Positions 14,837-24,451 of a stretch of 64,000 nt of DNA are shown piece by piece (position 1 is the first letter of the stretch; the number at the start of each line of letters is the position of its first letter). The notes under the pieces were generated by a model, which was not told the DNA's origin, did not search any database, and was given only the letters and a program-made list of their open reading frames with translations. Source of the DNA: Paucimonas lemoignei (lineage in GTDB: Bacteria > Pseudomonadota > Gammaproteobacteria > Pseudomonadales > Pseudomonadaceae); contig LS483371.1 in NCBI GenBank assembly GCA_900475325.1, positions 3,410,001 through 3,474,000 on the forward strand. The letters run 5' to 3'. A program made the translations under genes and the position numbers.

Positions 14837-17800
14837 TCAAACCAGAACAGGTTTGCCCTCGGGACGGATCTTGAACCAGATCGAGTACATCGCAGGCAGG
14901 AAGACCAGCGTCATGACCGTCCCCCCCAGGGTGCCTCCAATCAGGGTATAAGCCAGGGTGCCCCAGAAGACTGAGTGGGTCAGTGGGATGAATGCCAGGA
15001 TCGCCGCCACGGCGGTGAGTAATACCGGGCGAGCACGCTGTACCGTTGCCTCGACCACCGCATGGAACGGGTCAAGCCCTTGCTTTTCGTTTTGATCGAT
15101 CTGCCCGATCAGGATCAGGGTGTTACGCATGAGAATCCCCGACAACGCGATCAGCCCGACGAGGGCATTGATTCCGAATGGCTGGCTGAACAGAAGCAGT
15201 GTTGGCACGACTCCAATCAATCCAAGCGGCGCAGTCAAGAACACCATCACCATCGCCGACATTGAGCGCACCTGAAGGATGATGATGAGCAACGTGATTG
15301 CGATCATGATCGGAAACAGCGGCAGCAACGCGACAGTCGCCTTGGCTGACTCCTCGATGGATCCAGCTTGGTCAATGCGATAACCGTCCGGGAGGCTATC
15401 CATGATCGGTTGCAGCTCTTTAATGATCTTTGAGGACACATCCGGGGGTTGCAGATGCTCAGCAATGTCGCCGCGCACAGTGATGGTCGGCACGCGATCG
15501 CGACGGCGCAGAATCGGATCCTCCATCCGCACGCCGACCTCTCCTATCTGTGAAAGAGGAATGCGCTGACCGGCGGAGCCCACGAGGGTAAAGCCCTCGA
15601 TCTTCGCAGGATCCAGCCGGATATCACCTGCAGCACGCCCCATTACCTGAACTGAACGGATGTCTTCGCGCACAGAAGTGATCGGGATGCCTGAAAGCAA
15701 GAACTGCAATTGCTGGGCAACGGCGCTCGATGTCAGGCCGACTGCCTGCAATCGATCCTGATCCAGAGAGAAATGCAGCGTGGGCGTTCGTGGCCCCCAA
15801 TCGCTGTTGACCGTGCGCAGCATCGGGCTCGCCAGCATGACGGCTTCAACCCGCCCGGCGATTTCACGCAACGTGTCAGGATTGGGCCCCGTCACGCGAT
15901 ACGCCACAGGAAAAGGCGAGTAAGGACCAAACACAAGTTGCGTCACTCGAACCCGAGCTTCAGGAGCGAGCCCTTGAGCCACAGCCTCGCGAATCTTCAG
16001 CTTGAGCGCCTCACGTGCTTCCTGGCTTTCAGTCAGTACAACGATTTTTGCGAACGAGGGGTCTGGCAGTTCCGGAGCCATTGCCAGATAAAAACGCGGC
16101 GAGCCCTGCCCGATGTAAGACGTGACGATCTTCGCTGCGTCCTGCTTCTGCAGCCATGCCTCTACTTTTGCTGTTGTGGCACTGGTCTGCTCAATGGATG
16201 TGCCATAAGGCATCTGCACCTCGATCAGCACTTCCGGACGATCCGAGGTCGGGAAGAATTGTTTCTTGACCAGTCCCATCCCGAGAATCGCCACCACGAA
16301 CGCAACGATCACTGCACCTGCCACCCACCACTTGCGGGCAATGACGAAAGCCAGCGCTCGTCGAAAACGGTTGTAATGCGCGGTGTCATAGATGGCAGCA
16401 TGCCCGCCTTCAACCGGCTTGATTGCAGGCAACAGCTTTACACCCAGATAAGGCGTGAAGACCACTGCGACTACCCAGGAGGCAATCAATGCGATACCGA
16501 CAATCCAGAACATGTTGCTGGTGTACTCGCCAGCAGTCGACTGCGCAAAACCATTGGGCATGAAGCCAACAGCAGTCACTAAAGTACCTGCGAGCATGGG
16601 CGCGGCTGTGTGGCTCCAGGCGTAAGCCGATGCCTTGATCCGGTCGTAGCCTTCTTCCATCTTCACCACCATCATTTCGATGGCAATGATGGCGTCGTCC
16701 ACTAACAGGCCCAGCGCCAGGATCAATGACCCCAACGTAATTCGGTCAAAGTTCTTGCCCGTCGCTTCCATCACTACAAAGACGATCGCCAGTGTAAGCG
16801 GCACAGCCGCAGCGACCACGACCCCGACTCGCCAGCCCATACTGAGAAAGCAGACCAGCATCACGACCAGCAGCGCGACGAAGAACTTGATCATGAACTC
16901 GTCAACGGCCGAGCTGATGTTCACCGACTGGTCAGTGACCTTCGACAGTGTCATGCCCAATGGCATGCTTTGATTAATGCTGGCTGTCTCGGCATCCAGC
17001 GCTCTACCGAGGTCAAGACCGTTCCAGCCATCGCGCATCACGATACCCAGCAACAAGGCAGGCTCGCCCTGGTTGCGGACCAGAAAAGTTGCCGGGTCTT
17101 CGTAGCCCCGCTCCACTGTCGCGATGTCCGAAAGCTTCAGCGTTTTAGCCCGAACCACAATGGGCGTGTTGCGGATTTTCTCAAGGGTGTCGAGGGCACC
17201 CTCCAGGCGCAGAAATACCTGAGGCCCACTGGTTTCAATAGAGCCCGCAGGGGTCAAAACGTTCTGGTTGTTGAGCGCCGAAAAGATGTCCTGAGGCGAG
17301 ACGCCCAGGGTGGCCAGCCGATCATGGGAAAAAGAGACGAAAATGCGTTCGGCTTGCTCACCGATGATATTGATCTTCTTCACACCCGGGACATGCAGCA
17401 GACGCTGACGCAGTGCTTCAGCGTCGCGCACCAGTAACCGCTGAGGTTCACCTTTGGCCTTCAACGCAAAAAGCGCAAAGGTTACGTCCGAGAATTCATC
17501 ATTGACCATGGGGCCAATGACGCCCGAGGGCAAAGTCCTCGCTGCATCACTGAGTTTTTTACGCGCTTGATAAAACTCCTCCTGCACTTGGGAAGGCGGC
17601 GTTTTGTCCAGCAGTGAAACCATGGTGAACGCCAGACCGGGACGGGTATAGGTCTCGCTACGGTCGTACCATTTCAATTCCTGCATGCGCTTTTCAAGCG
17701 GCTCAGCGACCAGGTCCTGCATTTCTTGTGCAGTTGCGCCGGGCCACGCAGAAATGACAGTCATTTGCTTGACGGTGAACGGTGGATCTTCCGCACGCCC

Positions 17801-17911
17801 TAGTTTGAAAAATGAAAGCGTACCCGCCACTCCGATCAGCAAAATAAGAAACAGCGTGATGGACCGTTCACGAACGGCCAGGGCAGACAGATTGAAACGC
17901 CCCAAGCTCAT
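14837..17911 (-). CDS. RND-family multidrug efflux inner-membrane transporter
   Basis: The 1024-residue proton-driven pump of the AcrB/MexF superfamily (HAE1 class) has an N-terminal membrane anchor (RERSITLFLILLIGVAGTLS) and a large periplasmic loop with the EDPPFTVKQMTVISAWPGAT opening. The second membrane bundle contains LGLLVDDAIIAIE, with the proton-relay Asp pair. A second periplasmic loop and a final membrane bundle follow. Length is normal for the family. It is the second gene after the lipoprotein adaptor and overlaps it by four bases (ATGA), so the pair is translationally coupled. The divergent outer-membrane channel gene at 19785 completes the tripartite pump. Substrates are unknown; expression is probably repressed by the TetR protein at 19082. 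Confidence 0.93.
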   Translation of the reverse strand: MSLGRFNLSALAVRERSITLFLILLIGVAGTLSFFKLGRAEDPPFTVKQMTVISAWPGATAQEMQDLVAEPLEKRMQELKWYDRSETYTRPGLAFTMVSLLDKTPPSQVQEEFYQARKKLSDAARTLPSGVIGPMVNDEFSDVTFALFALKAKGEPQRLLVRDAEALRQRLLHVPGVKKINIIGEQAERIFVSFSHDRLATLGVSPQDIFSALNNQNVLTPAGSIETSGPQVFLRLEGALDTLEKIRNTPIVVRAKTLKLSDIATVERGYEDPATFLVRNQGEPALLLGIVMRDGWNGLDLGRALDAETASINQSMPLGMTLSKVTDQSVNISSAVDEFMIKFFVALLVVMLVCFLSMGWRVGVVVAAAVPLTLAIVFVVMEATGKNFDRITLGSLILALGLLVDDAIIAIEMMVVKMEEGYDRIKASAYAWSHTAAPMLAGTLVTAVGFMPNGFAQSTAGEYTSNMFWIVGIALIASWVVAVVFTPYLGVKLLPAIKPVEGGHAAIYDTAHYNRFRRALAFVIARKWWVAGAVIVAFVVAILGMGLVKKQFFPTSDRPEVLIEVQMPYGTSIEQTSATTAKVEAWLQKQDAAKIVTSYIGQGSPRFYLAMAPELPDPSFAKIVVLTESQEAREALKLKIREAVAQGLAPEARVRVTQLVFGPYSPFPVAYRVTGPNPDTLREIAGRVEAVMLASPMLRTVNSDWGPRTPTLHFSLDQDRLQAVGLTSSAVAQQLQFLLSGIPITSVREDIRSVQVMGRAAGDIRLDPAKIEGFTLVGSAGQRIPLSQIGEVGVRMEDPILRRRDRVPTITVRGDIAEHLQPPDVSSKIIKELQPIMDSLPDGYRIDQAGSIEESAKATVALLPLFPIMIAITLLIIILQVRSMSAMVMVFLTAPLGLIGVVPTLLLFSQPFGINALVGLIALSGILMRNTLILIGQIDQNEKQGLDPFHAVVEATVQRARPVLLTAVAAILAFIPLTHSVFWGTLAYTLIGGTLGGTVMTLVFLPAMYSIWFKIRPEGKPVLV

Positions 17912-19008
17912 GGTCGTTCCCCGGTGACGCCAGCACCCTGCACCAGCACCTCTTCACTTTCGTGAAGTAAATGTGCTCCCAATGCGACGACCTGTTCGCC
18001 TGCCTTGAGAGGGCCGCTCACCCTGGCTGAATCGTCACTGAGACCCAGGACTTGAACCGCTCGCCAGGTCACTTTTGTCGGTGTACCCGCGATCACCCAC
18101 ACACCCGGACCCTGGCCTGGATCATGAAGGGCGGCAATGGGTACCGCCAGCGCATCCTGAATGCCTTTGCTGCCAGCAATATCGAGCGTGACCGTCGAGC
18201 CCAGAGGCGCGTTGACGTTGGCGCCCTCAAGCACATACCTGGCTTCGAAAGTTCGCGTCAGCGGATCCGCAGCGTCGGAGAGCAGCCGTAGCTTTGCAGG
18301 GATCACGTTCGCACCGCTTCCATACAACCTGGCCCAAGCCTGATCACCGATCGATGGACGCAACGTTTCGGGTAAGTGGACAAGGGCTTCGCGCTGCCCG
18401 GCCTTCGCAAGCCGGACCACCACCTGGCCTGCACTGATGACTTGTCCGGGCTCTGCCAGGGTATCCATCACGACCCCATCGGCATCAGCCAGTAAAGCGG
18501 CGTACCCCGTTGCGTTACGAGCAACGTTAGCCTGAGCCTGCGCGGCAGTAAGTTCTGCCTTTGCCGTGTCAGCCAGGGACTTTATCCGGTCGTAGGCCGA
18601 AACGGAGATCGCCCCCGCCGCGACCAGGTCGCGATTACGGCCTTCGTCATCAGCCGTCTGCCTGGCCCGCGCCGTAGCTGCCGCAACCGCCTGCTGCTGG
18701 GCCTGAGCCTGTAGACCAAGGTCAATGGGGTCCAGGCGCATAAGCGGCTGACCTCGTTTGACGGTTTGGCCGGTATCAACCAAACGCTCCAGCACCTTGC
18801 CCGACACACGAAATCCCAAGTCGCTCTGAACGCGAGCGACCACTACACCGGTGAAGGAACGCGATGTGTTATCAGCACTTGCGACAGCCGCAGCCCTTAC
18901 CAGGGGAGGTTGATTACGAGGATCGTGCGCACTCGACGGTTGACCGCATGCGGCCAAGACGAGAGGCAGCAAGCAAGCGGCAATGGTTGCAGGTCTGGAC
19001 CGGAGCAT
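17908..19008 (-). CDS. RND efflux periplasmic adaptor (membrane fusion) lipoprotein
   Basis: The 366-residue adaptor has a lipoprotein signal with lipobox LAAC at about residues 18-21. A lipoyl/barrel-sandwich segment (LGFRVSGKVLERLVDTGQTV), an alpha-hairpin rich in Ala and Gln at about residues 95-165, the second lipoyl half (ADADGVVMDTLAEPGQVISA) and beta-barrel domains follow. It bridges the RND pump and the outer-membrane channel in the periplasm. It is the first gene of the minus-strand unit, and its promoter contains a GTGAC-N14-GTCAC site 48-71 bases upstream of the ATG. Confidence 0.9.
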   Translation of the reverse strand: MLRSRPATIAACLLPLVLAACGQPSSAHDPRNQPPLVRAAAVASADNTSRSFTGVVVARVQSDLGFRVSGKVLERLVDTGQTVKRGQPLMRLDPIDLGLQAQAQQQAVAAATARARQTADDEGRNRDLVAAGAISVSAYDRIKSLADTAKAELTAAQAQANVARNATGYAALLADADGVVMDTLAEPGQVISAGQVVVRLAKAGQREALVHLPETLRPSIGDQAWARLYGSGANVIPAKLRLLSDAADPLTRTFEARYVLEGANVNAPLGSTVTLDIAGSKGIQDALAVPIAALHDPGQGPGVWVIAGTPTKVTWRAVQVLGLSDDSARVSGPLKAGEQVVALGAHLLHESEEVLVQGAGVTGERP

Positions 19009-19055
19009 GGGATCCCTTACTTCAAGAAATGAGCAGGGAACCGATTCTCCGGATG

Positions 19056-19079
19056 GTGACCATATTAGTCAATAGTCAC
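19056..19079. promoter_or_regulatory. TetR operator 1 of the efflux system (GTGAC-N14-GTCAC)
   Basis: The inverted repeat lies between the end of the tetR gene and the adaptor gene start at 19008. The same arms and the same 14-base gap recur at 19735-19758, so both efflux promoters are likely repressed by the same dimer. Confidence 0.65.
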
Positions 19080-19081
19080 AT

Positions 19082-19696
19082 TCAAGGAGCCAGACTTCGC
19101 AGTATCAAGGCCGAAAGGTGCACAGGTGCCGTCGACACGATGTCCAGGTTGTACTGCAACTGCACCGGGTTGATGTAAGGACGCATAACCAGATGAATCG
19201 CTTGAACAGCCTCATCCAGCGGAGTCTTGCGTTCAAACTCTCCCGACTCCCTGCCCTCAAGCAGGATTTGCTTGATCAGCAGGCTGATTCGCTCATCGTG
19301 CGCAGCGGCAGACGGCCACTGATCACGGCCTGCCACCGCGGCGATGTCATAGAGCTTGCGATCATGGAAAAACAAGTCACTGCCCGCCTCGACAATCGAA
19401 CGAAACAACCGGCGCAGCTTCTCGGAGGCAGTCGGTGCATCGCTAATTGACGAATTCACGACATCCATGATCATCGCCAGCCGATTCGAACAGATCACCT
19501 CCCCGATGGCCTGCTTGGAGTCGAAGAATTTGTAGATATAAGCCTTCGAAAAGCCAATAGCCTTGGCAAGGTCGGAAACCGTGGTTTTCTCATACCCGTA
19601 GTGCCCGAAGTGCTGGGTAGCCGCTTCCACAACCTGATCGCGAACGCTGTGGTCGGAGGGGCCGCGCGAGGGCGACGTCTTGATTTGATTGGTCAT
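19082..19696 (-). CDS. TetR-family repressor of the RND efflux system
   Basis: The 204-residue regulator has a TetR helix-turn-helix at about residues 20-65 (HFGHYGYEKTTVSDLAKAIG, then FSKAYIYKFFDSKQAIGEVI) and a C-terminal helical domain of the type often paired with RND pumps. It lies between the adaptor-pump unit and the divergent channel gene. Identical-geometry inverted repeats flank it at both promoters, supporting control of the whole system and itself. The inducing ligand is unknown. Confidence 0.88.
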   Translation of the reverse strand: MTNQIKTSPSRGPSDHSVRDQVVEAATQHFGHYGYEKTTVSDLAKAIGFSKAYIYKFFDSKQAIGEVICSNRLAMIMDVVNSSISDAPTASEKLRRLFRSIVEAGSDLFFHDRKLYDIAAVAGRDQWPSAAAHDERISLLIKQILLEGRESGEFERKTPLDEAVQAIHLVMRPYINPVQLQYNLDIVSTAPVHLSALILRSLAP

Positions 19697-19734
19697 ATTT
19701 CCAGCTTAGCTCTGTGAGCAGTCATTGACAACGA

Positions 19735-19758
19735 GTGACCGATTTATAATATAGTCAC
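19735..19758. promoter_or_regulatory. TetR operator 2 of the efflux system (GTGAC-N14-GTCAC)
   Basis: The site is located between the divergent starts of tetR (19696) and the outer-membrane factor gene (19785). The AT-rich gap (TTTATAATATA) is likely the -10 region of the channel gene, so binding here would block initiation directly. It has the same arms and spacing as 19056-19079. Confidence 0.65.
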
Positions 19759-19784
19759 ACCATTGATCAGCTCAGGGAATTTAA

Positions 19785-21242
19785 ATGCGCCCGCTTTGTA
19801 CGTACGTACTGGTTGTAAGTACCGGCCTACTGTCCGGCTGCGCCGTCGGCCCGGACTACCAACGTCCAGAGGCGCCGATCTCGGACCGCTACCTGACTCA
19901 GTCCAGCGGCAAGCCAGATCTTACAGCGCATTCGACCGGTAATGACGTCTGGTGGGAAGGTTTTAATGATCCGTTACTCAGTGGTTTTGTCTCGAACGCA
20001 CTGGCGCAGAATCTCGACATCGCTCAAGCCAGTGCGCAGCTCACTCAAGCACGCGCCGGATTAGGTGCAGCGACGGCGGCACTTCTACCGTCAGGCGACG
20101 TCGGTGCCCGAGCCGCTCGCTCGTATCAGTCAGTCGAAACTCCACTTGGCCAAGTGTTGGATTCAACACCTGGCTATGAACGCTACGGCAATGCGTACCA
20201 AGCCAACCTGAATGCAAGCTGGGAGCTTGATGTGTTTGGAGGCTTGAGACGTAGCCGACAGGCCGCACTGGCTGAATATCAAGCCTCACAGGCAGGCGTC
20301 GCTGCCGTAAGGCTTGCTGTAGCAGCCCAGACCGCTGACATTTACATCACCATTCGCGGCCTGCAAACCAGGCTGGCGATTGCAAACCAACAAGTTAACA
20401 CTCAGCAGGACCTGCTGGATAAGGCCCAACTACTTTACGCCCGTGGGGTATCCCCCGAGTACGAAGTTCGCCAAATTGAAGGGGAGCTTTCACAGGTCCA
20501 GGCGACAGTGCCGATACTGCAATCGGGTCTGGACGCCGCATTGAACGCGTTAGACGTGATGCTGGGCACCCCGCCCGGAACTCATCGAAACTCGCTGGCT
20601 GGACTGGGTCGCATCCCGCAAACGCCTCAGCTCACGTCGACGGGAACTCCCGCTGACCTTCTACGCCGCAGGCCCGATCTCATCGTGGCCGAGCGCCGCC
20701 TTGCCGCCTCCAGTGCGCGTATTGGCGTAGCGATCAGCGAGTACTACCCGAAATTCTCACTGAGTGCATTGCTGGGGACCGCCACGGCAGTTTCGAGCGG
20801 CAATCTGTTTACCGGCGGCGCCAGCCAATCAGCAGGTGTCTTGGGGCTGCGTTGGAGGCTTTTTGATTTTGGTCGGGTAGACGCCCAGATCAATCAAGCC
20901 AAGGGACTGGAGGCACAAGCCCTTGCCGATTACCGCCAGTCGGTTTTACGTGCCACTCAGGATGTTGAAAACGCCTTGTCTTCACTGGCCAATCGCGAAA
21001 CGCAGACGGCAACGCTTGGCAGAGGGGAAATGGCGCTGACTGCCGCCAGGCAATCTTCATTTGTGGGCTACCAACAGGGCGCTGTCAGCTTGATTGAAGT
21101 ACTCAGAGCCGATGAAAAAATGCTGCAGATTTCCGATGCAAGAGCGCAGGCCCAGGCAGAGTCTGCGCGTGCTGCCGTTGCCGCATTTAAAGCGTTGGGT
21201 GGAGGATGGCAGGATTCGCAAACCTACATGGCCGTTGAGTAA
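19785..21242 (+). CDS. Outer-membrane efflux channel lipoprotein (NodT/OprM family)
   Basis: The 485-residue TolC-like channel has a lipoprotein signal with lipobox LLSGC at about residues 15-19 and the standard CAVGPDYQRPEAP opening. Two repeats follow, typical of outer-membrane efflux proteins: coiled-coil segments around residues 85-240 and 300-460, with LRRRPDLIVAERRLAASSAR. It forms the exit duct for the adjacent RND pump. It is transcribed divergently from tetR, with an operator overlapping its promoter. Confidence 0.93.
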   Translation: MRPLCTYVLVVSTGLLSGCAVGPDYQRPEAPISDRYLTQSSGKPDLTAHSTGNDVWWEGFNDPLLSGFVSNALAQNLDIAQASAQLTQARAGLGAATAALLPSGDVGARAARSYQSVETPLGQVLDSTPGYERYGNAYQANLNASWELDVFGGLRRSRQAALAEYQASQAGVAAVRLAVAAQTADIYITIRGLQTRLAIANQQVNTQQDLLDKAQLLYARGVSPEYEVRQIEGELSQVQATVPILQSGLDAALNALDVMLGTPPGTHRNSLAGLGRIPQTPQLTSTGTPADLLRRRPDLIVAERRLAASSARIGVAISEYYPKFSLSALLGTATAVSSGNLFTGGASQSAGVLGLRWRLFDFGRVDAQINQAKGLEAQALADYRQSVLRATQDVENALSSLANRETQTATLGRGEMALTAARQSSFVGYQQGAVSLIEVLRADEKMLQISDARAQAQAESARAAVAAFKALGGGWQDSQTYMAVE

Positions 21243-21306
21243 ACCGACTAACTCCCGATAACGAGAGTCCGCTCCCCTCCCACAGCCCAAGCCAGCACAG
21301 GTCAAC

Positions 21307-21359
21307 GATGAAATGGGCCCGACAGCTCTCCAGGTTCAACAGCAAGAACCAGGTCGCGG
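21307..21359 (+). repeat. 53-base direct repeat, copy 2
   Basis: This is the partner of 14755-14807 (47 of 53 identical, same orientation). It follows the outer-membrane factor gene and precedes the DUF1203 gene. Together the two copies frame a 6.5-kb efflux module. Confidence 0.7.
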
Positions 21360-21409
21360 ACACCTGCGAGCGTGCGTAATTTAAGCGCTCAAACGTACTG
21401 GAGATGACC

Positions 21410-21877
21410 ATGGACTTTCGAATTACCGGACTTGGCGCCGAACCCTTCCGCGCATTGTTCGGACTTTCCGATCAGGAGCTTGGCTTACAGGGAGTCATTC
21501 GATACACCGTCGATAAGCATCCGGGTTATCCAGACCGTATCGAGATGAAAGATGCAGAGTTGGGCGAATGCGTGCTTCTGCTCAACCATGTTTGCCAGCC
21601 CGCCAAAACTCCTTACCAGGCGTCACACGCCATCTACGTACGAGAGGGTGCAACGCAAACCTATGACGCGATCAACCAGGTGCCTGAATCCATGCGAATT
21701 CGCCTGTTATCGCTGCGTGCTTACGCTGAGGACGGCATGATGATTGACGCAGATGTCGCGGAGGGCGTCGCCATTGAGCCCATCATTACTCGAATGTTTG
21801 ATAACCCAGCAGTGAGCTACATTCATGCGCACAACGCCAAGCGTGGCTGTTATGCAGGGCGTATTGATCGGGCCTAG
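21410..21877 (+). CDS. DUF1203-family protein
   Basis: The 155-residue protein matches the DUF1203 pattern: MDFRITGLGAEPFRALFGLS at the start, a KHPGYPDRIEMKDAELGE segment, LLLNHVCQPAKTPYQASHAI, and the C-terminal SYIHAHNAKRGCYAGRIDRA. No signal peptide or membrane segment is seen. The ATG at 21410 has GGAG six bases upstream; the in-frame ATG at 21404 abuts that site. The biochemical function of the family is not established. Confidence 0.8.
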   Translation: MDFRITGLGAEPFRALFGLSDQELGLQGVIRYTVDKHPGYPDRIEMKDAELGECVLLLNHVCQPAKTPYQASHAIYVREGATQTYDAINQVPESMRIRLLSLRAYAEDGMMIDADVAEGVAIEPIITRMFDNPAVSYIHAHNAKRGCYAGRIDRA

Positions 21878-21956
21878 CGGGGAACTGTTCTGAGGTTTTG
21901 GAACGGATAGGCATGCTGGCGACTCTTACTGAACATTCAGTTTGAGGACATGCAGC

Positions 21957-22550
21957 ATGGAACCCGGTAACGACTTGCTTAAAGGCACGTGGCTTAACGC
22001 ACCTGAAACCTGCAAAGGCCTACCCGACGGCTCACTGGAAATACTGACTGATCAAGGCACTGACTTCTGGCGTGAAACTCACTACGGATTCACCCACGAC
22101 AGCGGCCACTTCCTTGGAATCAATGCGCCCTCCAGTTTCACGTGTCAGGTGCGTATCCGGGGCGAATTCGAAACGCTTTATGATCAAGCGGGCATCATGA
22201 TCAGGGTCAACGAGCGCCAGTGGATCAAGGCGGGTATAGAGCTAAGCGACGATCAGCCAATGCTGAGCAGCGTACTGACAAATGAAAAGTCAGACTGGGC
22301 TGCAGGCAAATACCAGGCAGATCCAACCGACTTCTGGATGCGGGCGACGCTTAAAGACAATGTTCTGCGCCTCCAGGTATCTGCTGACGGTCTGTACTGG
22401 CCTCTGGTCAGACTATGCCCCTTCCCTGCCTCATCAACCTACCTCGTCGGGCCGATGGCGTGTAGTCCGAAACGAAGCGGACTAAAGGTCGTTTTTTCAG
22501 ATTGGATGATCGGCGCTCCTCTGGATAAAGACCTTCACGACCTCTCTTGA
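21957..22550 (+). CDS. DUF1349-family (concanavalin-like beta-sandwich) protein
   Basis: The 197-residue protein fits DUF1349: a GTDFWRETHYGFTHDSGHFL core, FETLYDQAGIMIRVNERQWI, ELSDDQPMLSSVLTNEKSDW and a final VVFSDWMIG. The family adopts a jelly-roll fold related to laminin-G/glucanase domains and is mostly uncharacterised. The ATG at 21957 has GAGG upstream. It follows the DUF1203 gene by 79 bases in the same direction; a shared transcript is possible. Confidence 0.78.
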   Translation: MEPGNDLLKGTWLNAPETCKGLPDGSLEILTDQGTDFWRETHYGFTHDSGHFLGINAPSSFTCQVRIRGEFETLYDQAGIMIRVNERQWIKAGIELSDDQPMLSSVLTNEKSDWAAGKYQADPTDFWMRATLKDNVLRLQVSADGLYWPLVRLCPFPASSTYLVGPMACSPKRSGLKVVFSDWMIGAPLDKDLHDLS

Positions 22551-22669
22551 ATGCGCGAAGAGTCGGGGCCGGACATATCACTTGAAGTGCCCCCTCTCTT
22601 GAATTCATGAAGACCAACGCAGCCATTCTCGCGCCGCCCCCGCGAATGCCACTTCAATGGATGGCAAAA

Positions 22670-22681
22670 CTGTATACCATA
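22670..22681. promoter_or_regulatory. Candidate GntR operator with GTATAC core upstream of gntR
   Basis: CTGTATACCATA contains a GTATAC core 22 bases before the gntR ATG at 22700. Perfect TCGTATACGA sites occur at 28048-28057 and 33869-33878, before other units of the same locus. This copy is less symmetrical and may serve autoregulation. Confidence 0.4.
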
Positions 22682-22699
22682 TGCGCTCCATCCCTCTGA

Positions 22700-23383
22700 A
22701 TGACCAGCCCCGTGGCCCAGAACAAACTCAACGCGCCTGACCTTGGCAACTCCCCCTCGACGTCGGAGATCATTACCCGGCATCTGCGTGATGCCATCGT
22801 CGCTGGGCATTTCGCCGAGGATGAACCGATCCGCCAGGACGATATTGCCCGCCAGTTCAATGTCAGCAAAATCCCTGTACGCGAAGCCCTCAAGCGCCTT
22901 GAAGCCGAGGGGCTGGTGATGTTCCAGCGCAACCGTGGGGCGATGGTCACGCGGTTGTCGGAATCAGAGCTGGCGCAGATGTTTGAAGTGCGCATGCTCC
23001 TGGAAGACAAGGTGCTGCGCCTGGCCATCCCGAACATGACCGAGGCGACCTTCACCCGTGCCGAGAGCATCTGCCAGGAATTCATCGGCGAAAATGACGT
23101 CGGTCGCTGGGCCGAATTGAATTGGGAACTGCACGCCTGCCTCTACGAACCGGCGCGCCGGCCGTTCCTGGTGGGCATGATTCGCTCGGTCAACGACAAG
23201 CTGGAACGCTATCTGCGCATGCAGATGAGCCTTTCGGCGGGCAAAGATCGCGCCGATCACGAGCACCGCGAGATTCTCCAGGCCTGCCGCGAGCGCAACG
23301 TGGAGCTGGCCGTGCGCCTGCTGGACGAGCACATCGCGGGCGTCTGCCAGACCCTCTTCGAGCACCTGCCCAGTGCCCACTAA
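22700..23383 (+). CDS. GntR-family (FCD subfamily) regulator of the hydroxyproline locus
   Basis: The 227-residue FadR/VanR-type regulator has an N-terminal winged helix with RQDDIARQFNVSKIPVREAL, then a GAMVTRLSESELAQMFEVRM linker into the FCD domain. The FCD domain has ligand/metal residues in WELHACLYEP and DHEHREILQAC. It is the first gene of the hydroxyproline cluster and is followed by 111 bases to the epimerase gene. GTATAC-centred palindromes upstream of itself, the ABC/aconitase X unit and the deaminase gene are its likely binding sites. The effector is probably a hydroxyproline or pathway intermediate (inference). Confidence 0.85.
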   Translation: MTSPVAQNKLNAPDLGNSPSTSEIITRHLRDAIVAGHFAEDEPIRQDDIARQFNVSKIPVREALKRLEAEGLVMFQRNRGAMVTRLSESELAQMFEVRMLLEDKVLRLAIPNMTEATFTRAESICQEFIGENDVGRWAELNWELHACLYEPARRPFLVGMIRSVNDKLERYLRMQMSLSAGKDRADHEHREILQACRERNVELAVRLLDEHIAGVCQTLFEHLPSAH

Positions 23384-23494
23384 AAAGCCCGCTGTGCTGA
23401 ATTCGTCATCGTGACTCGCTAAATCGCTCAAGCCCTGAGGCACTCTCCGCGCCACTCTTGTGTTCACTGACCTGACCCAACGAGTGGCCTCCCC

Positions 23495-24451
23495 ATGACC
23501 CGCATCCGCGTTATCGACTCGCACACCGGTGGTGAACCTACGCGCCTGGTGATCGACGGTTTTCCCGATCTTGGCAAAGGCAGCATGGCCGAGCGCAAGC
23601 TGCTGCTCGCCGAGCAATACGATGCCTGGCGAGCCGCCTGCGTGCTGGAACCACGCGGCAGCGACGTACTGGTCGGCGCCCTGCTCTGCCCGCCGGTGGA
23701 CCCGAACGCCAGCGCCGGGGTGATATTTTTCAATAACACCGGGTACCTGGGGATGTGCGGTCACGGCACCATCGGACTAATTGCCTCGCTCGCCCATTTG
23801 GGCAAGATCGGCCCGGGCATTCACGCCATCGAGACGCCGGTCGGCACCGTTCAGGCTACGTTGCATGAAGACGGTTCAGTGAGCGTGCGCAACGTGCCCG
23901 CCTACCGTTATCGCAAGGCCGTCGCCCTGCAGGTGCCAGGCATCGGTCAGGTAGAGGGCGATGTTGCCTGGGGCGGAAACTGGTTTTTCCTGGTGGCCGA
24001 ACATGGGTTGGCGATCAGCGGCGATAATCTTGACGCCCTCACCGCTTACACCGTGGCCATCCAGAAAGCCCTGGAAGACCAGGGCATACGCGGTGAAGAC
24101 GGCGGGCTTATCGACCATATCGAGCTGTTCGCCGATGACGAAAAAACCGATAGCCGCAACTTCGTACTCTGCCCTGGCAAAGCCTACGATCGTTCGCCCT
24201 GCGGCACCGGGACCAGCGCCAAGCTGGCGTGCCTGGCGGCTGACGGCAAATTGCAGCCCGGCCAGGTCTGGCGTCAGGCCAGCGTCATCGGCAGCGAGTT
24301 CGAGGGGTCCTACGAACATCTTGAACAGAGCTCCGACCAAAGCCTCAAACAGCTCGTCGTTCCGACCATTCGAGGACGTGCTTACATCAGCGCCGAAGCC
24401 ACCCTGATCCTGGAAAACGACGACCCCTTCGCCTGGGGCATTCGCTTGTGA
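23495..24451 (+). CDS. 4-hydroxyproline 2-epimerase (proline racemase family)
   Basis: The 318-residue cofactor-independent epimerase converts trans-4-hydroxy-L-proline to cis-4-hydroxy-D-proline. Both catalytic cysteines are present, in GMCGHGT (first, about residue 88) and [12 protein letters not shown] (second, about residue 236), the two-base pair expected for epimerases. The start [15 protein letters not shown] is canonical. It is followed by the dehydrogenase genes with a four-base overlap (GTGA), which supports the hydroxyproline assignment over proline racemase. A second family member with a different residue pair lies at 32752. Confidence 0.88.
   Translation: MTRIRVIDSHTGGEPTRLVIDGFPDLGKGSMAERKLLLAEQYDAWRAACVLEPRGSDVLVGALLCPPVDPNASAGVIFFNNTGYLGMCGHGTIGLIASLAHLGKIGPGIHAIETPVGTVQATLHEDGSVSVRNVPAYRYRKAVALQVPGIGQVEGDVAWGGNWFFLVAEHGLAISGDNLDALTAYTVAIQKALEDQGIRGEDGGLIDHIELFADDEKTDSRNFVLCPGKAYDRSPCGTGTSAKLACLAADGKLQPGQVWRQASVIGSEFEGSYEHLEQSSDQSLKQLVVPTIRGRAYISAEATLILENDDPFAWGIRL

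Noticed and set aside
15710..16582. Plus-strand frame of 290 codons
   Set aside because: It is antisense to the RND pump gene, with shadow composition and no recognisable domain.
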